DNA of 64,000 nt. It comes from Furcasterigmium furcatum (taxonomy: Eukaryota > Ascomycota > Sordariomycetes > Glomerellales > Plectosphaerellaceae). The stretch is from the NCBI GenBank assembly GCA_001599815.1, contig BCIA01000004.1:4428082-4492081 (forward strand). The letters run 5' to 3'. Position numbers and translations under genes: made by a program. Below are positions 1 through 10,796 of this stretch, piece after piece. The notes beneath the pieces were generated by a model. The model ran no database searches, had not been told where the DNA came from, and saw only the letters and a program-made list of their open reading frames with translations. Position 1 is the stretch's first letter, and every line of letters starts with the position of its first letter.

Positions 1-329
1 CAGCCCAGGTCCCCTGACGTCCTACATTGGTAGGAAGGAGCCTACGAGACTTGTGGAAAAGGCAGGAATCAGACAACTCCTTCCCTCCAACAAAATCAGA
101 CCGGGAAGGAGATAATTACAGAGGTCCTTCCTGCCCTGGTTCATTCCAACCCTCAAATTCTACTATAAAACTGAGGCCCTCGAAGATCCAAGATCTCTTC
201 CATCTTCCATCCAACCACATCCTGCACAACTTCGTCAAATTCTGCTATCAAGCCAAAGACCCCCTCATCTATCGTCTCTCTTATCTCTGAACCCAACCCA
301 CACACAATTCACTACAACCTGCGACCAAA
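1..329. other. 5' flank of the Stc1-domain gene
   Basis: No gene is seen. The stretch just before the start codon is rich in C and T, as is common in fungal leaders. An 87-codon open frame here has no recognisable features. Confidence 0.5.
164..170 (+). promoter_or_regulatory. TATA box candidate for the Stc1-domain gene
   Basis: TATAAAA lies 160 bases before the start codon at 330, followed by a C/T-rich leader. The position fits a TATA element with a leader of roughly 100 bases. Confidence 0.4.
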
Positions 330-1417
330 ATGCGTGGACAGTTTCGAGGACGTGGTCGCGGCGGCCACACGCCGTCCACAACCCTCTACAAGTGCTCCCT
401 AGGAGGCGAGATGAAGCCTCTCCATGACTATTCATCAAACCAGCACCAACGCGCGGGGATTGGCCGCAGACGTATTGATCCGCTGGCTTGCGGAATGATC
501 TGCAAGGAACATGCCAACGGTCCGAGGCAGCAGCTGCGGTGCGAGGCTTGCTACAAAGTTCTGCCACTCGACCGCTTCTCCAAGACGACGAGGCGGAATG
601 ACGAAAATGTTAGTCTGACGACTTTCTTACACTGAGATTCAAAGGACTGACCACTTTGAGCCAGGTCTGCATCCAATGCCGGTCGTGGTATGAAAGCGAG
701 CCCACCCCTCGTGCGGCGGACCACGACGACTTTGATGACGAAGAAACGGAATTTCGTGTTGTATTCCCAGACTTGAACTCAGCCCCCGAACCAACCGCAA
801 AGGACGACGATATCCCGACTCTGGCAATCGGCACCCTTGATGTCTCCACATCAACCATTGGCGAATCTCAAGACCTTCGGTCGGAAGACACGTACGAAGG
901 GTACATGCCGAAACACCTTCGAGCCAAACCCGAGTCGACGGCCACCAGCGTGTCAGTCATTGACATACTTCACGTGGCCAACGACCAAGAAGCTGCCCCC
1001 AAACAGGCAACTGATGATCTGTCATCTATTGCCCCCAATGAGTGGTACGCCAAAGCCACTGGACCACGAGCCAGCGAGTGCAAGTCGCCCGCGGTTGGGC
1101 TATGGGTGGACAAAGCCCGGCGTTTCCTCGAGGAGGAGACAGTGAAGACTGCAACATCATGCTCCCAGGCCGACAAGTCCGTCTCAGCATGGGACGATGA
1201 TGGACGAAGTCTCCCAATGAGACCTGTTGATGCGAATCGTCGTCCCGAGAGACTCGCACAGGTCGCTACTGGCAGAGACAATGCCGGTGGAAAGGCCAAA
1301 CTGACAACCGATCTCCTACGACCAACAAAGGCGTCCTTCAAGAGCCAACTAGCTTGGCTTGACGCGCAGCCGGAAGGGGTTTTGGACGACGCGTACGCGA
1401 GCGACCACGAAAACTGA
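330..1417 (+). CDS. Stc1-domain protein
   Basis: Two exons, 330-608 and 665-1417 (stop included), join in phase 0 through a 56-base intron (GTTAGT donor, CCAG acceptor), giving about 343 residues. The N-terminus is an RGG-like stretch (MRGQFRGRGRGG). It is followed by paired cysteines resembling the zinc-binding Stc1 domain: KCSLGG, then CGMICKEH, then LRCEACYKVLPLDRFSK, and after the intron VCIQCRSWY. The rest is polar and probably disordered. In fission yeast, Stc1 links the RNAi machinery to the Clr4 methyltransferase complex. In filamentous fungi the domain occurs in proteins of unknown role, so only the domain call is safe. A TATAAAA box lies about 160 bases upstream. The start is the first ATG in frame with the domain. 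Confidence 0.8.
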
Positions 1418-2337
1418 GAAGAGAATAGATCTTCTGGGGTGGAACACAGCACGGGCTTGGGGATTATTTGAGCCAGAGGAGTATCTTGGGACTGGTTTGC
1501 TTGGGATTGATTTGAGGAAGGTCAAGGGGCCCTGAGGCAACTAATCAATCGATTTGGAGAGTATGATGCAACTTGAGATGTGCCCCTGAAAGTCGTGTGC
1601 GTGTCTCTCCTGCCATGCCTGTTGAGGGGCTGAGCACCCTTGAGGATTCTTATATCAAGGCATGGATAGGGGGTGTCTGCAAGTACAGCACGTCAAGAGC
1701 CCGTTCGAAGTTCAAATATTCAAAACCATCGCATTTCCGCAACAAGTACCTGCGCGCCTCGGCGCAAGTGCTCTACCTACATCCTGCCGTCTACTTATAA
1801 GTCTGTATCCAGGTCGCGGGCGGGCGGGGGACAGTCATGCCCGTCTCTCACAACCCGCCCCATCAAGGCCGCCGTTTGCCCGGCCCCTATTTTGTTGATA
1901 GCTGTGACCGGGGTTCTGAAACTCCCCCTCTTACAGCGTCATGCCCAGGAGTATACAACCCCGGACAATACTACATCTTTGATCACACAGTATACCACCT
2001 GTGATCCCCAGTCCTTCTCCCAGCTTCAGCGGCATCATGGAATATCCGGCACGCAGATCGGGCACACACCCCACGTGATCCGCTAGACATCCCAGTGTTG
2101 GTCCCTGAAGCCGCCGAAATCGCCGGTGCTGGTACCCGAGTCGGCGCGGTTGATCAGGTCCTGGGCGTCTCCGACCTGGCGGCGTTCCGTGACCTCGAGG
2201 TCCTTGAGCCTTTTGCGGATGCGATATCTCCCCACAAGCGGTGTCAATCCTTGGGCGACGGCAGCTGCGGAAAGGGAGGAGCGTTGTCGCAGCTCCCAGT
2301 TGCTGCTGCCAGCTCGGTCCCTCATGACGGCGAGTCC
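1418..2337. other. Convergent intergenic region
   Basis: This separates the 3' ends of the Stc1-domain gene and the PDK gene. Short open frames on both strands show no domain, no conserved-looking composition and no splice pattern. Confidence 0.5.
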
Positions 2338-3858
2338 CTATTGAAGGGGTTCTGACGAGGAGGAGAGGCGGTTGAGATGGAGGTAGACGTCTGTGCCGTA
2401 TCTGGGATGTGTTAGCGCCACGGCATCGTCGTGATCGGGACTATGAGAAAAGCTCACCCTTCCATACTGATCAACTTAAGGTCGCCGCCAAAATACCGTG
2501 CGTAGAGACGCGAGATTGGCAAGCCGTATCCAAAGCCGGCCATGGGCGCCTTGAAATCGCTCTTATCAAAGTCGGGGTCGAGATTGGGCGTGCGGTCGAC
2601 AGTGGTGTACATGTAGGTCCAAACCAAGGGGATTGCGCTGCGGGGAATGCCGCCGCCCTCGTCCGAGATCTTGATAGTGATGTCCTCTTTGCCCTCGGCA
2701 ACAATGACCTTTGTGACCGGGAACTCCTGCTTGTCTTCGCCGTGCGTCTCGACGACGGCGCGCAAAGAGTTCTTGAGGGTCTCGAAGAGCATGTGTGACA
2801 AGTGGCCCGGGACGTACATGAAGTTGATGTTGGGGTTGCAAACAAGCTGGATCTTGGGGGCTTCGAACAGGCCGTAGTGATCCTCGCAGACGAAACGGGC
2901 GTTTTCAATGGCCTCTTGAGCTAGGTCTTGAATGTTGGTCTTGGTACAAATGATGCCGACGTAGGAAGGGTCGCGATGATGGCTCTGATCAGTCAGAGCA
3001 ATGTGCTGGCCAATGAGCATACGGATTCCAATTCGGGACATGTAGAAGCGGTCGAGGAAGGATTGGATGTTGTGGTCGATTTGCATCCGCTGTCGCTTGC
3101 GCTTGTACTCGAGGATGCCCTGGGCCATTGTGGTGACGACGCCGTCGTGCCGCCTCTTGATGTTATGCAAGGTCTTAGCGAACTTTTCGTTGTACAGGCG
3201 CAGGTCGGGGGGCCAGTCGCCTGTATCGTCGACCATGGCGAAATATCTCCGTGCTGCGGCAGCCGTTTTCTTTGCAGAATAACCGTTCCCGTTGCCATTG
3301 CCGTTAACTTGCGGCAGCGATGTATATTGGCCATCTTCAACACTGGGATTCTTGGTGGCTTCGGAGAGCATGGTGGTTGTCTTGCCAAATTTGTTTCCAG
3401 GGCGCATGAGTCTCTCGCGAACCTCTCGGTTCAGGTCCGGTCTCGGCAGGTTTGTGAGCTCCTGGGAAACGACGAAGTCAATGGGGAAGTTCCGTCCTAA
3501 GAGATGCAAGCACGGCGGATGCATACCTCGAAAGACTGAGCGTACCAGTCCTGTACCCTCTTGACAGAAGGCATGTCGCTGAGCCCATCGGGGAGCTGTT
3601 CGAGTTCTTCTACACGGTGGGCGAGGCGGATGGGCAGCTCTTCGGCAAGAAATTGGGATGCGCGAAACAAGGTGCCTGCATAGGATTAGCACCGCGCTGT
3701 ATGTGGTGGACGGGACATGATGCCGTGGCGGCATAGCACTGACCAGTCGAGGGCTTCTCGCCGAATTGGACCATCTGGCGCAGGCTCACGCCAGTAGCAG
3801 GGAAGCTGGCATAGTGCTTGATGGTGTCCATCAACCTCTCGGTCTTCTTCCACGACAT
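2338..3858 (-). CDS. Pyruvate dehydrogenase kinase family, mitochondrial
   Basis: Four exons on the minus strand (3858-3744, 3675-3527, 3461-2458, 2401-2338) give 443 residues, the usual length for fungal PDKs. These GHKL-fold kinases phosphorylate the E1-alpha subunit of pyruvate dehydrogenase (or of branched-chain ketoacid dehydrogenase) in the mitochondrial matrix and so inactivate it. Near the N-terminus is the conserved MVQFGEKPSTG. The C-terminal ATPase lobe has the N-box (ETLKNSLRAV), the G1 box (DEGGGIP) and the G2 box (FGYGLPISRLYARYFGGDL). The start chosen is the ATG giving MSWKKTERLMDT; the codon further upstream that keeps the frame open is TTG. A low-complexity NGNGNGNG insert lies before the helical core. 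PDK and BCKDK cannot be separated with certainty here. Confidence 0.92.
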
Positions 3859-5413
3859 GATGGGCAACAGCTACAGCGGTCCTCGGGCAGACTTGTTCTC
3901 ATGAGTACAGGCAGGCGGGGTTATGGCCCATCCGGCAGCAGGAGGAGCTGTCGAAGTCGCGATTATTACGGTGTTCCGGCAGAGGAATAGCCGTCTTCTG
4001 TGAGTGCGTATTTCGGTCCGTATAGCTTTGAGTCAACCCCGCGGGTCAGGTTTGGAGGACAGCCTTTTTACCGAGGCAGTAGTATGACGCAGGACATGGG
4101 GCTCGACTCGGGGACTCGAAGAGGGAGCGGGTGGGAGGTCGTGGGGCAGAGCTGAAGAGTCAATCTCAAGAAGGCATCGTCAATGGTAAGGTACAAGGGC
4201 GCAGGAAGGCCGAAGGATAAGGAATAGGTGGTGAACGGCGCGTTACGAGAGGAGGTGCCGCAGTGTAGTATGTCGTATGTTCAGGGAAGAAAGGTGGTGG
4301 AGGAGTGGATGGATGGAGGCAAACCCGCGACTTCAATGGACCTACCGCGGGCGACGAGAGCCGAGCCGGGTCGCACCTGCTGGAGTGCACGGCGGCACGG
4401 GGACGGGAATCCGTGGGAGCGCACGCACTGGAGGTCGCATGCAGTGACGGCATTCTTGGGCGTGCCTTCCTCGGCGGGCAGCCGCCTGATAGTGCGGTAC
4501 ATGTGTCCGTGGGCTGGGTCACAGGTCGCAGCAGTGCGTGCCCCTTTGCCGGATTCAGCCTAGGCGGCCTCCAGGTGGTTTGCAGGGCATTTGACCACGC
4601 TCCTTTAGCCCGAGCGGGTGAACCGTCCAACACTACTGTGCTGTCCAAGGCGCGGAGCGTGTCCCTAGCTGCAGACACGAGTTGGCGCGCTGTCGCGTCG
4701 GAGGATACACAGTATTGGATGACTGTTTCTTTTCTTGCAACCCCCAGAGTCGCATCCGTCCGTTTCCTGGGTGAAAGGAGCTCCAGGGCCTGTCTGGTGA
4801 TGGAGACACCCAAGATAGAAGTACCTCCCTATCTATCCGGTCCTGCGGGGCGTCGCGGCACTAGCCACAACGTCCCTCTGCAGCACCAATCCGGCGGGGT
4901 GCCTGTCCGAGCTTCTAGCCAAAACAAGACTCGCTCCTCATCACATGCGCTCGGCACAAGCCACACCTTTGATACACCAGCCTCACCTCAAGGTCAATCC
5001 TAGTGTCGCCAGGGGTTGGTCAGAAGGCGGCGCGTCTCCGCCATGACCATACCAACCTCCTGGCATCTCTAGGCGGTCAGTCACCGCATTTTCCGGGGCC
5101 CCTCGATGGAAAGAATTATCATCAACAGCCTGCCTACAAGAGACCCAAGTCGGTCGAACTGTCACCATATCTGCACGGAGAATGTCCGAACGAACGACTC
5201 CGCGGTAAACGCGCCCGCCCCTAATTAGCGACGAACCGTTCATCGACCCGACACCATCATCAATCACCCTAAATCCCCGACCCATTCCTCGGGTGCATCG
5301 GGACCTTTCGGGATTCGGCCGGCATCTCAACGTCACCCCGTCTTTTGTCACTGTCGCTGTCGCGTGAGTCGGCGTCTCGTTCCCAGGGCTCATGGCCTCG
5401 GCCAAGCTCGGCC
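3859..5413. other. Divergent intergenic region, 1.55 kb
   Basis: This is the upstream region shared by the PDK gene (-) and the coiled-coil gene (+). Two overlapping open frames on opposite strands (4166-4813 minus, 4305-5003 plus) look like products of GC-rich sequence. Neither has a recognisable domain. Long leaders or promoter elements are the likeliest content. Confidence 0.4.
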
Positions 5414-7074
5414 ATGTCATCTGACGGAAAGTTGCCCTCCGACTCGGGACTGGGCCTGAGCTGCGGACGACCAGACTCCAGGGCCTTGGAAGACCACATC
5501 GACGCGGATGATGAGGATGAGTCGACGGTCAATGACGAGGAGCCTGGGACACCGGTGGTTGAAAATGTCACCACTCCACCACCGCATATCTCATCACCCT
5601 CCATCCCTTCCCCCATGAGCTGGGGCAAGTTGGACTTATTCACACCCCTCGGTCAACATCTCGCCGCTTCTCTAGCCAAGAGCCCCGAGAACCCGCCTGT
5701 CGTCTCATTGCGCGGGGGACAGCCGGATAGCGACAGCGATTCCCCTGGACACGAAGTTTCGGGCGGATCTTCAGACGAGGATGAGCTTACACGAAGCTCA
5801 CGGGACGTTCTCGTCCAACGTCTCACCGAACTTGCGCAGAAGATCTCAAAGGGTGAACACGTCCCTGATCAGGCGGCTCTCAGCCTGCTGCATGGTCAAG
5901 TGGACGACATGGACCGTGTCGTCGCCGGCGAAAGAGCTGGCCACCCACGACGGCCTCGCCCCACGAGCTTACAAATGGATTCTCGCGGCGGTGCTGACCA
6001 GGATGAGCCGTCGGCCTGGAGCTCGCCTTCGTCATCCTGGATGCGTTCCCGCTACTCCGACCTCTCCGTATCAACGAAGCGCGACCCGCCACCTGAGCGC
6101 GCTCAGGATGTTTTGAGAAAACCGGCTGTGGATTCTTTTAAGATAGCTTCCGAGGCCGAGAAACTCAACGCTGAGCTCGAAACGCTCGTCACTAACCTCA
6201 AGGCACGGCAAGAGGAGTCCGAGGTGAGTACCCCCTTGCAGTCCAAGGGCACAGGCAGGTTACTGACAGTACCTAGCACATCCACGAACTTCTCGTCACT
6301 CGCGCCGAGCGAGCCGCCCAACGCATCATTTTTCTTCAGTCCCGCGTCCAGCTCCTTGAATCGGAGCTGCAAGAGTCCGACGCAGACCTCTCTCACCTCC
6401 GCCTGGGACTTAAAGCCGTAGAAGTGCAATGCCCACGCGAAGTACTGGCCCGCGATACAGAGCTCGCACAATGCATCGCCAACTGGAAGCGTGACTACGC
6501 AGACCTCAAGCAACGGCGGGCAGCTAGGCGTCGCCGCGCATTCGCAGAGGATTCATCACTGATGGAAACTGGCGGTCGAGGCCTCATGTCAGCCGACTCG
6601 TCGCTCTACAGCGAGGCCACACACGGCGACCAGTCCAGCATCTTGTCTACGCCTTCCCGCCCCCCGCAACCCAGAGGCCCGTCATACGTCGGGCTCAAAG
6701 ATACCTCTGCCTTCGAAACGCCAAGCCCGCGTGGCAACCGCGCCCGCAGAGCCCAGGTCATATCCCGCCTGGCGTCCCGAGACCGTATCCCCGCCTCGCC
6801 CCCGGACGAGAACGACGAAACGCTCACTCCAACAAGTGTCCGGTCGCGTTCCACGACCACCCCCGCGCGAGACGACTCCCCATGGGCGGTCGCAGAAGGC
6901 TCTAGACCGTCCACTACCTCCTCTAAGGCGCTTCGTCGCATCATCATGAGCGCCACACCACCCCGGCAGCCGCGCCTCGTGCCCCTCACCTCCTTTGGGC
7001 CGCCTCTCGAGCGGTCTGACGTCGCCCGTGCTGCAGGACAGCACCCTTTCCGAAGCTACGAAAGCCTCCGATGA
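5414..7074 (+). CDS. Disordered coiled-coil protein, unknown function
   Basis: Exons 5414-6223 and 6277-7074 join in phase 0 through a 53-base intron (GAG/GTGAGT ... CCTAG), giving about 535 residues. I do not recognise the family. The N-terminal 240 residues are Ser/Pro/Asp-rich and probably disordered. A coiled coil runs from about residue 240 to 340 and spans the splice junction, with heptad-like stretches such as EAEKLNAELETLVTNLKARQ and FLQSRVQLLESELQESDADL. The tail is Ser/Thr/Pro/Arg-rich with many SP/TP sites. The frame is open upstream to about 5345, but the first ATG in it is at 5414. A further 5' exon cannot be excluded. Coiled-coil proteins of this kind are often scaffold or cytoskeletal adaptors, but nothing here shows that. 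Confidence 0.7.
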
Positions 7075-7459
7075 CAGCATAGCGTGTTTTTACCCCTTGT
7101 ATAGGAAGGCTTTGTCCTCCCAACGACCATGAGCAGCATTACTTTGAATCCTGAACGGAACGGAGAATTTTCCTTGTAAAGACGAAGCCTACGACTCCAT
7201 GCCCGAGAAGCGAGCGAAAGCTCCACGACCATGACGAGAATACGAACTCCATGAGCACTACACGAATAGCAGAACGGGACGATTGAGCAAGTTTGCCCCA
7301 TGCATATAGTGCACCAACGAAGTAATATCAACTGGTGAACAACATTTTGCATGTTTGCAGTTTTCTCATCCACGGTTTCCCGATGTTGTAAATCTTTTAC
7401 TCGTTGAAAAAGTACTGCTCATTTCAATCTCTCCAGCAGCCGTCCAGAGATGTCCGCCC
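7075..7459. other. Convergent 3' region
   Basis: This short gap lies between the 3' ends of the coiled-coil gene and the MFS transporter. Nothing is seen beyond probable 3' untranslated sequence. Confidence 0.5.
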
Positions 7460-9553
7460 CTAGACCTGTACAACAGACCCGTTAGTTGCCTCAGGGACAG
7501 CAAGCTCATCAGGCACGATGTCTTCGTTGAAGGGCGCCTTGGGCTTGGCCAGGTCGCGGCGGAGGACGTGATGCCCCCAGAAGTACTTGAACTGCTGTGC
7601 ACCGTACCTCATGAAATCCGTGGCCGGCACGCTGAAGACGCCCTCCAGCTCCTCCAGCGAATATCCTTTGGTCTCGGGGACGAAGAACAGCGTCAGGAAG
7701 AAGCCAACAACGTTCAGACCGCCATAGAGACAGAAGGCACCGATGGGCTTTGCCGCCTCCTTGAGCTTGGGGAATGTCAAGGCAAGCACGAAGTTGAAGA
7801 ACCAGGTCGTCGCCGTCGCAACAGACATACCCAGGGGACGCAGATAGAGCGGATACGCCTCGGCCGAGTAGGTGAAGGGCACCGGGCCTGCGCCGGGGGA
7901 GTACATGAGGACGAACAGGTACGTGCCGATGGCGATGCAGACGGTCTTGACTGTACCCTCGAGGAACTCGCACGAGAAGCCGGTGAAGACGAGGAATATC
8001 CCCATGAAAGGGAACGTGCTGAGGAGCAAGTTTCTGCGTCCAAATCGGTCTATGGTGAACAGGGCAGGGATGGCACCGAGCCAGTTGGTGAGGCCCCAGC
8101 CCATGGACACGATGAAGGCGATTCTCTGGCTCACGCCCTCTTCGACGAGAAAGTGCCTGGGCGGGTTAGAAAATATTCCATTTCAGACGGGTGATGTTCG
8201 ACTTACGAAGAGTAGTACGCGATGACGTTGACACCACAGAACTGGACATTGTCAGCTTCGGATCACTTCATCGCTGGACTCGGACACTACTCACCTGCTG
8301 CATGATCATGGCAATCTCAGAGGCGCACATCGCGTTGCGGTTGCGCCTGACGCTGAACAGCTGACCGATCTCACTGAAGAATCCCTTTCCGCGCAGAGCA
8401 TGGGCATCCTCTTCGGCCCGGAGCATGGCATCGGCGGCGAAGATGTCTCGAGCGGCTTGGACCTTCGACTTGCGCAGCTTGCCCATCGCCTGATAAGCTT
8501 TCCTGGGCTTGTTCCTGGAAAGGTAGTGCCTGGGCGACTCGGGGCAGAAGAAGCACAGAATGCAGACGATAAGGGCCGGAGCTGCGGTCGATCCGATCAT
8601 TAATCGCCACTTAAGGTTCGCGTCCGCCATGGAGAGGAAAGCAAGGTCCACGATGAAGCCGACGCTGTGAGCTCAGGTCAGCATGGGTCGCAGCAACAAA
8701 TGAACACATGCGGCTGTCTGTCACTCACGCAATACCGAAGGCCGTCCACATCTGCCATTGCATGGTGAGAGCACCGCGGAGCGCAGGCGGCGCGCACTCA
8801 GCGGCGTACATCGGGGTCGTGGCAGACTTGGGGCCAATACCGATGCCGAGGAAGAAGCGGGCTACCATCATCGTGACCCAGCGATTCGACATGGCCTGTC
8901 CGATACAGGCCCCGAACGAAACGAGGCAGCAGAAGAAGACGGTTCCTCTGCGGCCGAGCCACCTGTTCAGCGGGGTGGTCAACCAGCAGCTGAAGAACGC
9001 GCAGCATGCGTACGGGGTCGCGTTGACGATGCCGAGGAGTGCACCGTCTATGCCGAACTGCTTCTGGAAGAAGATCTGGGCGCCATTGAGCGTCGTCTCG
9101 TCCATGCCCTGGACGGCGGCGCACAGTGAGCAGACTGATGGCTTCACGTCAGCGAAACCACGTCGGAGGCACCCGGGAGGAGCAGGAAGAAAGCTTACCG
9201 AAGACTACGAACCACGCCCTCTTGGGCAGACTCATCCACTTGTTGTTCACCTCTTGGTCGAGACATTTCCTCTCGTGCTGGGTGAGGCCCTCAAGTTCAT
9301 TATACCTGGATGCGTCACCTGCGAGGATTGCGCCATGTTGGAAGGCTCGCAAATCCTCGGGGTCGTTGATGTCGTTCTTAGCACAAAATTCCTTTGCACG
9401 TTGTGCCAGCTCCTCATCCGTCAGGCCTCTCAGGGGGTTAGCAAGCTTCTTGGACGTCTTGAGACAGTCGAGTCGAGCCTGCTCCTGGCTAGTGCTTGAG
9501 CTTTGGCCGGCCACCGTAGTGGAGGTCTTCTCGAGCTCAGGAGACGAGGCCAT
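7460..9553 (-). CDS. MFS sugar/polyol transporter (sugar porter family)
   Basis: Five minus-strand exons (9553-9199, 9134-8729, 8664-8295, 8241-8207, 8156-7460) give 620 residues. Exon 4 has only 35 bases but carries the substrate-site motif. Sugar-porter signatures appear in order: RWLGRRG after helix 2, PESPRHYLSR after helix 6, QQFCGVNVIAYYSS in helix 7, DRFGRR after helix 8, PFTYSAEAYPLYLR and PETKGYSLEELEGVF at the end. These mark a plasma-membrane proton symporter or facilitator for sugars or polyols. The cytosolic N-terminus is long (about 115 residues, with NPLRGLTDEELAQRAKEF), as in one fungal subgroup of sugar porters. The substrate cannot be told from sequence. Several CreA-like hexamers lie upstream. 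Confidence 0.93.
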
Positions 9554-9715
9554 GTTGAATACTTGTTAAGGTGACGAGGCTGTGTTGATGTTGGGTGGGA
9601 TATGATCCCATACTAGTAATCAGGGGATCCTAGCCGGAAAAGATGTGATTGAGGACTTGAATCCTCGGGTACGAAAACGGGTAGCACGAGGGTAAGAAGG
9701 ACGACAGCCTCAAGC

Positions 9716-9876
9716 GCGGGGGAGGGTTGTTTAAGTAATGCGAGGAAGACCCCATGGCTTGCCCTGAGGGTGGTATACTTCGTGGCTGATGTTGGCGTTC
9801 TGGGGTCAATGGGCGGTGTTTGGAATCCGTTACCAGCTGACCGGAGAAACTGGGGAGCCGTCCTCCCCGTGTGGAG
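9716..9876. promoter_or_regulatory. Cluster of CreA/CRE1-like SYGGRG hexamers
   Basis: GCGGGG at 9716, CCGGAG at 9841, CTGGGG at 9850 and GTGGAG at 9871 all match SYGGRG, the consensus of the carbon catabolite repressor CreA. They lie 160-325 bases upstream of the sugar transporter start. The motif is short and common in GC-rich DNA, so this is suggestive only. Three sites within 36 bases is denser than chance would usually give. Confidence 0.3.
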
Positions 9877-10551
9877 GGGATCTCATGTCTGATTCCACGA
9901 TCATGGCGTGGCCGTCCGTCCTCACAGCCATGGACAACTCGAGCCTGGTTTGGTCGAGGCCCGACGAGCTGATGATGACTGGTGGTGAGCCGCTAGGTGC
10001 GAAGACGAGCATGCTGGGTGCATACTAGTTAGTAGTAGTAGTTTTCTGGAACCCGGATGGAGAGGGGAAAGTCAAGGGGAACAAGCCTCTCTACAGAGAT
10101 CGTGGGATGAGACTGCAGACACTTGCCTGGGTACCAACAAGCCATCCATGATGTGGTGGAAGGGGTCTCCTCCCCTGAGGGTGGAAGAACCAGCCAATAG
10201 ACTCCGGTTGCCTGCCCCTTTTAACAAGCGGTCCTGGGCCTTGCCCCTTTTCTCATCTCGCCGGCCCTCAACACCCATATGTCCCCCTCCGTGATTGTTA
10301 ACGCCCACATATCCTTCTCGTCAAACAAAAAGCGAGCGGATGTCAGTTCGTCTGGTCGGTTCTCGAGGATTGATCATGGCCGCCTGTCCAGGGGGCGACT
10401 TTTCAAGGGCAAAAAGTCAAAATAGGTGGCGCCGCCTTGCTCGATGTAGGGCCGAGCCCTTCGATGCCGGCTTCCAGTTTCGAGAGATTCTCCCCGCGTC
10501 TCGTGACATGAGATGGCACGAGACGGCCATTACATCGTCCATGCCAACTTG

Positions 10552-10565
10552 TCGTTACGTAACGA
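10552..10565. promoter_or_regulatory. 14-bp palindrome with TTACGTAA core
   Basis: TCGTTACGTAACGA is perfectly self-complementary. Its core TTACGTAA is a classic bZIP half-site pair (Yap/NapA-type). It lies 230 bases beyond the Dicer stop codon and about 1 kb upstream of the MFS start. Function is inferred from the motif only. Confidence 0.3.
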
Positions 10566-10796
10566 GTGTCATGGTGCCGGAGAGCGAGAGAGAGGGCGTG
10601 TGGCTGTGGCTTCTCGAACTTTGATTCTCATCATGGCCCGCCGCGTCAGGGAAGCTCAGAAGCCTATTGCCAGGTAAAATAAGAGTAATGAAACTAGGGT
10701 GACAAGGAAATTCGAAGAAAGTAACACAAAATGCTCGGCATCGGCGGAAAACCTGATGAGAAATGCGTACCGATGAGGCGACCATCACCAGCGGTA

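Larger units (their letters stand above)
9554..10796. other. Intergenic: MFS promoter and DCL2 3' flank
   Basis: The left part is the upstream region of the MFS transporter, with four SYGGRG hexamers. The right part is the 3' flank of the Dicer gene and contains a 14-bp perfect palindrome at 10552-10565. Short open frames (for example 9789-10028) show no protein features. Confidence 0.5.

Noticed and set aside
4166..5003. Overlapping long open frames on both strands (215 codons minus, 232 codons plus)
   Set aside because: They overlap each other in opposite directions in GC-rich DNA, have no domain, and the region is the divergent promoter of two good genes.
7355..8194. 279-codon plus-strand frame
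   Set aside because: It is antisense to the last exon of the MFS transporter, which has clear motifs.
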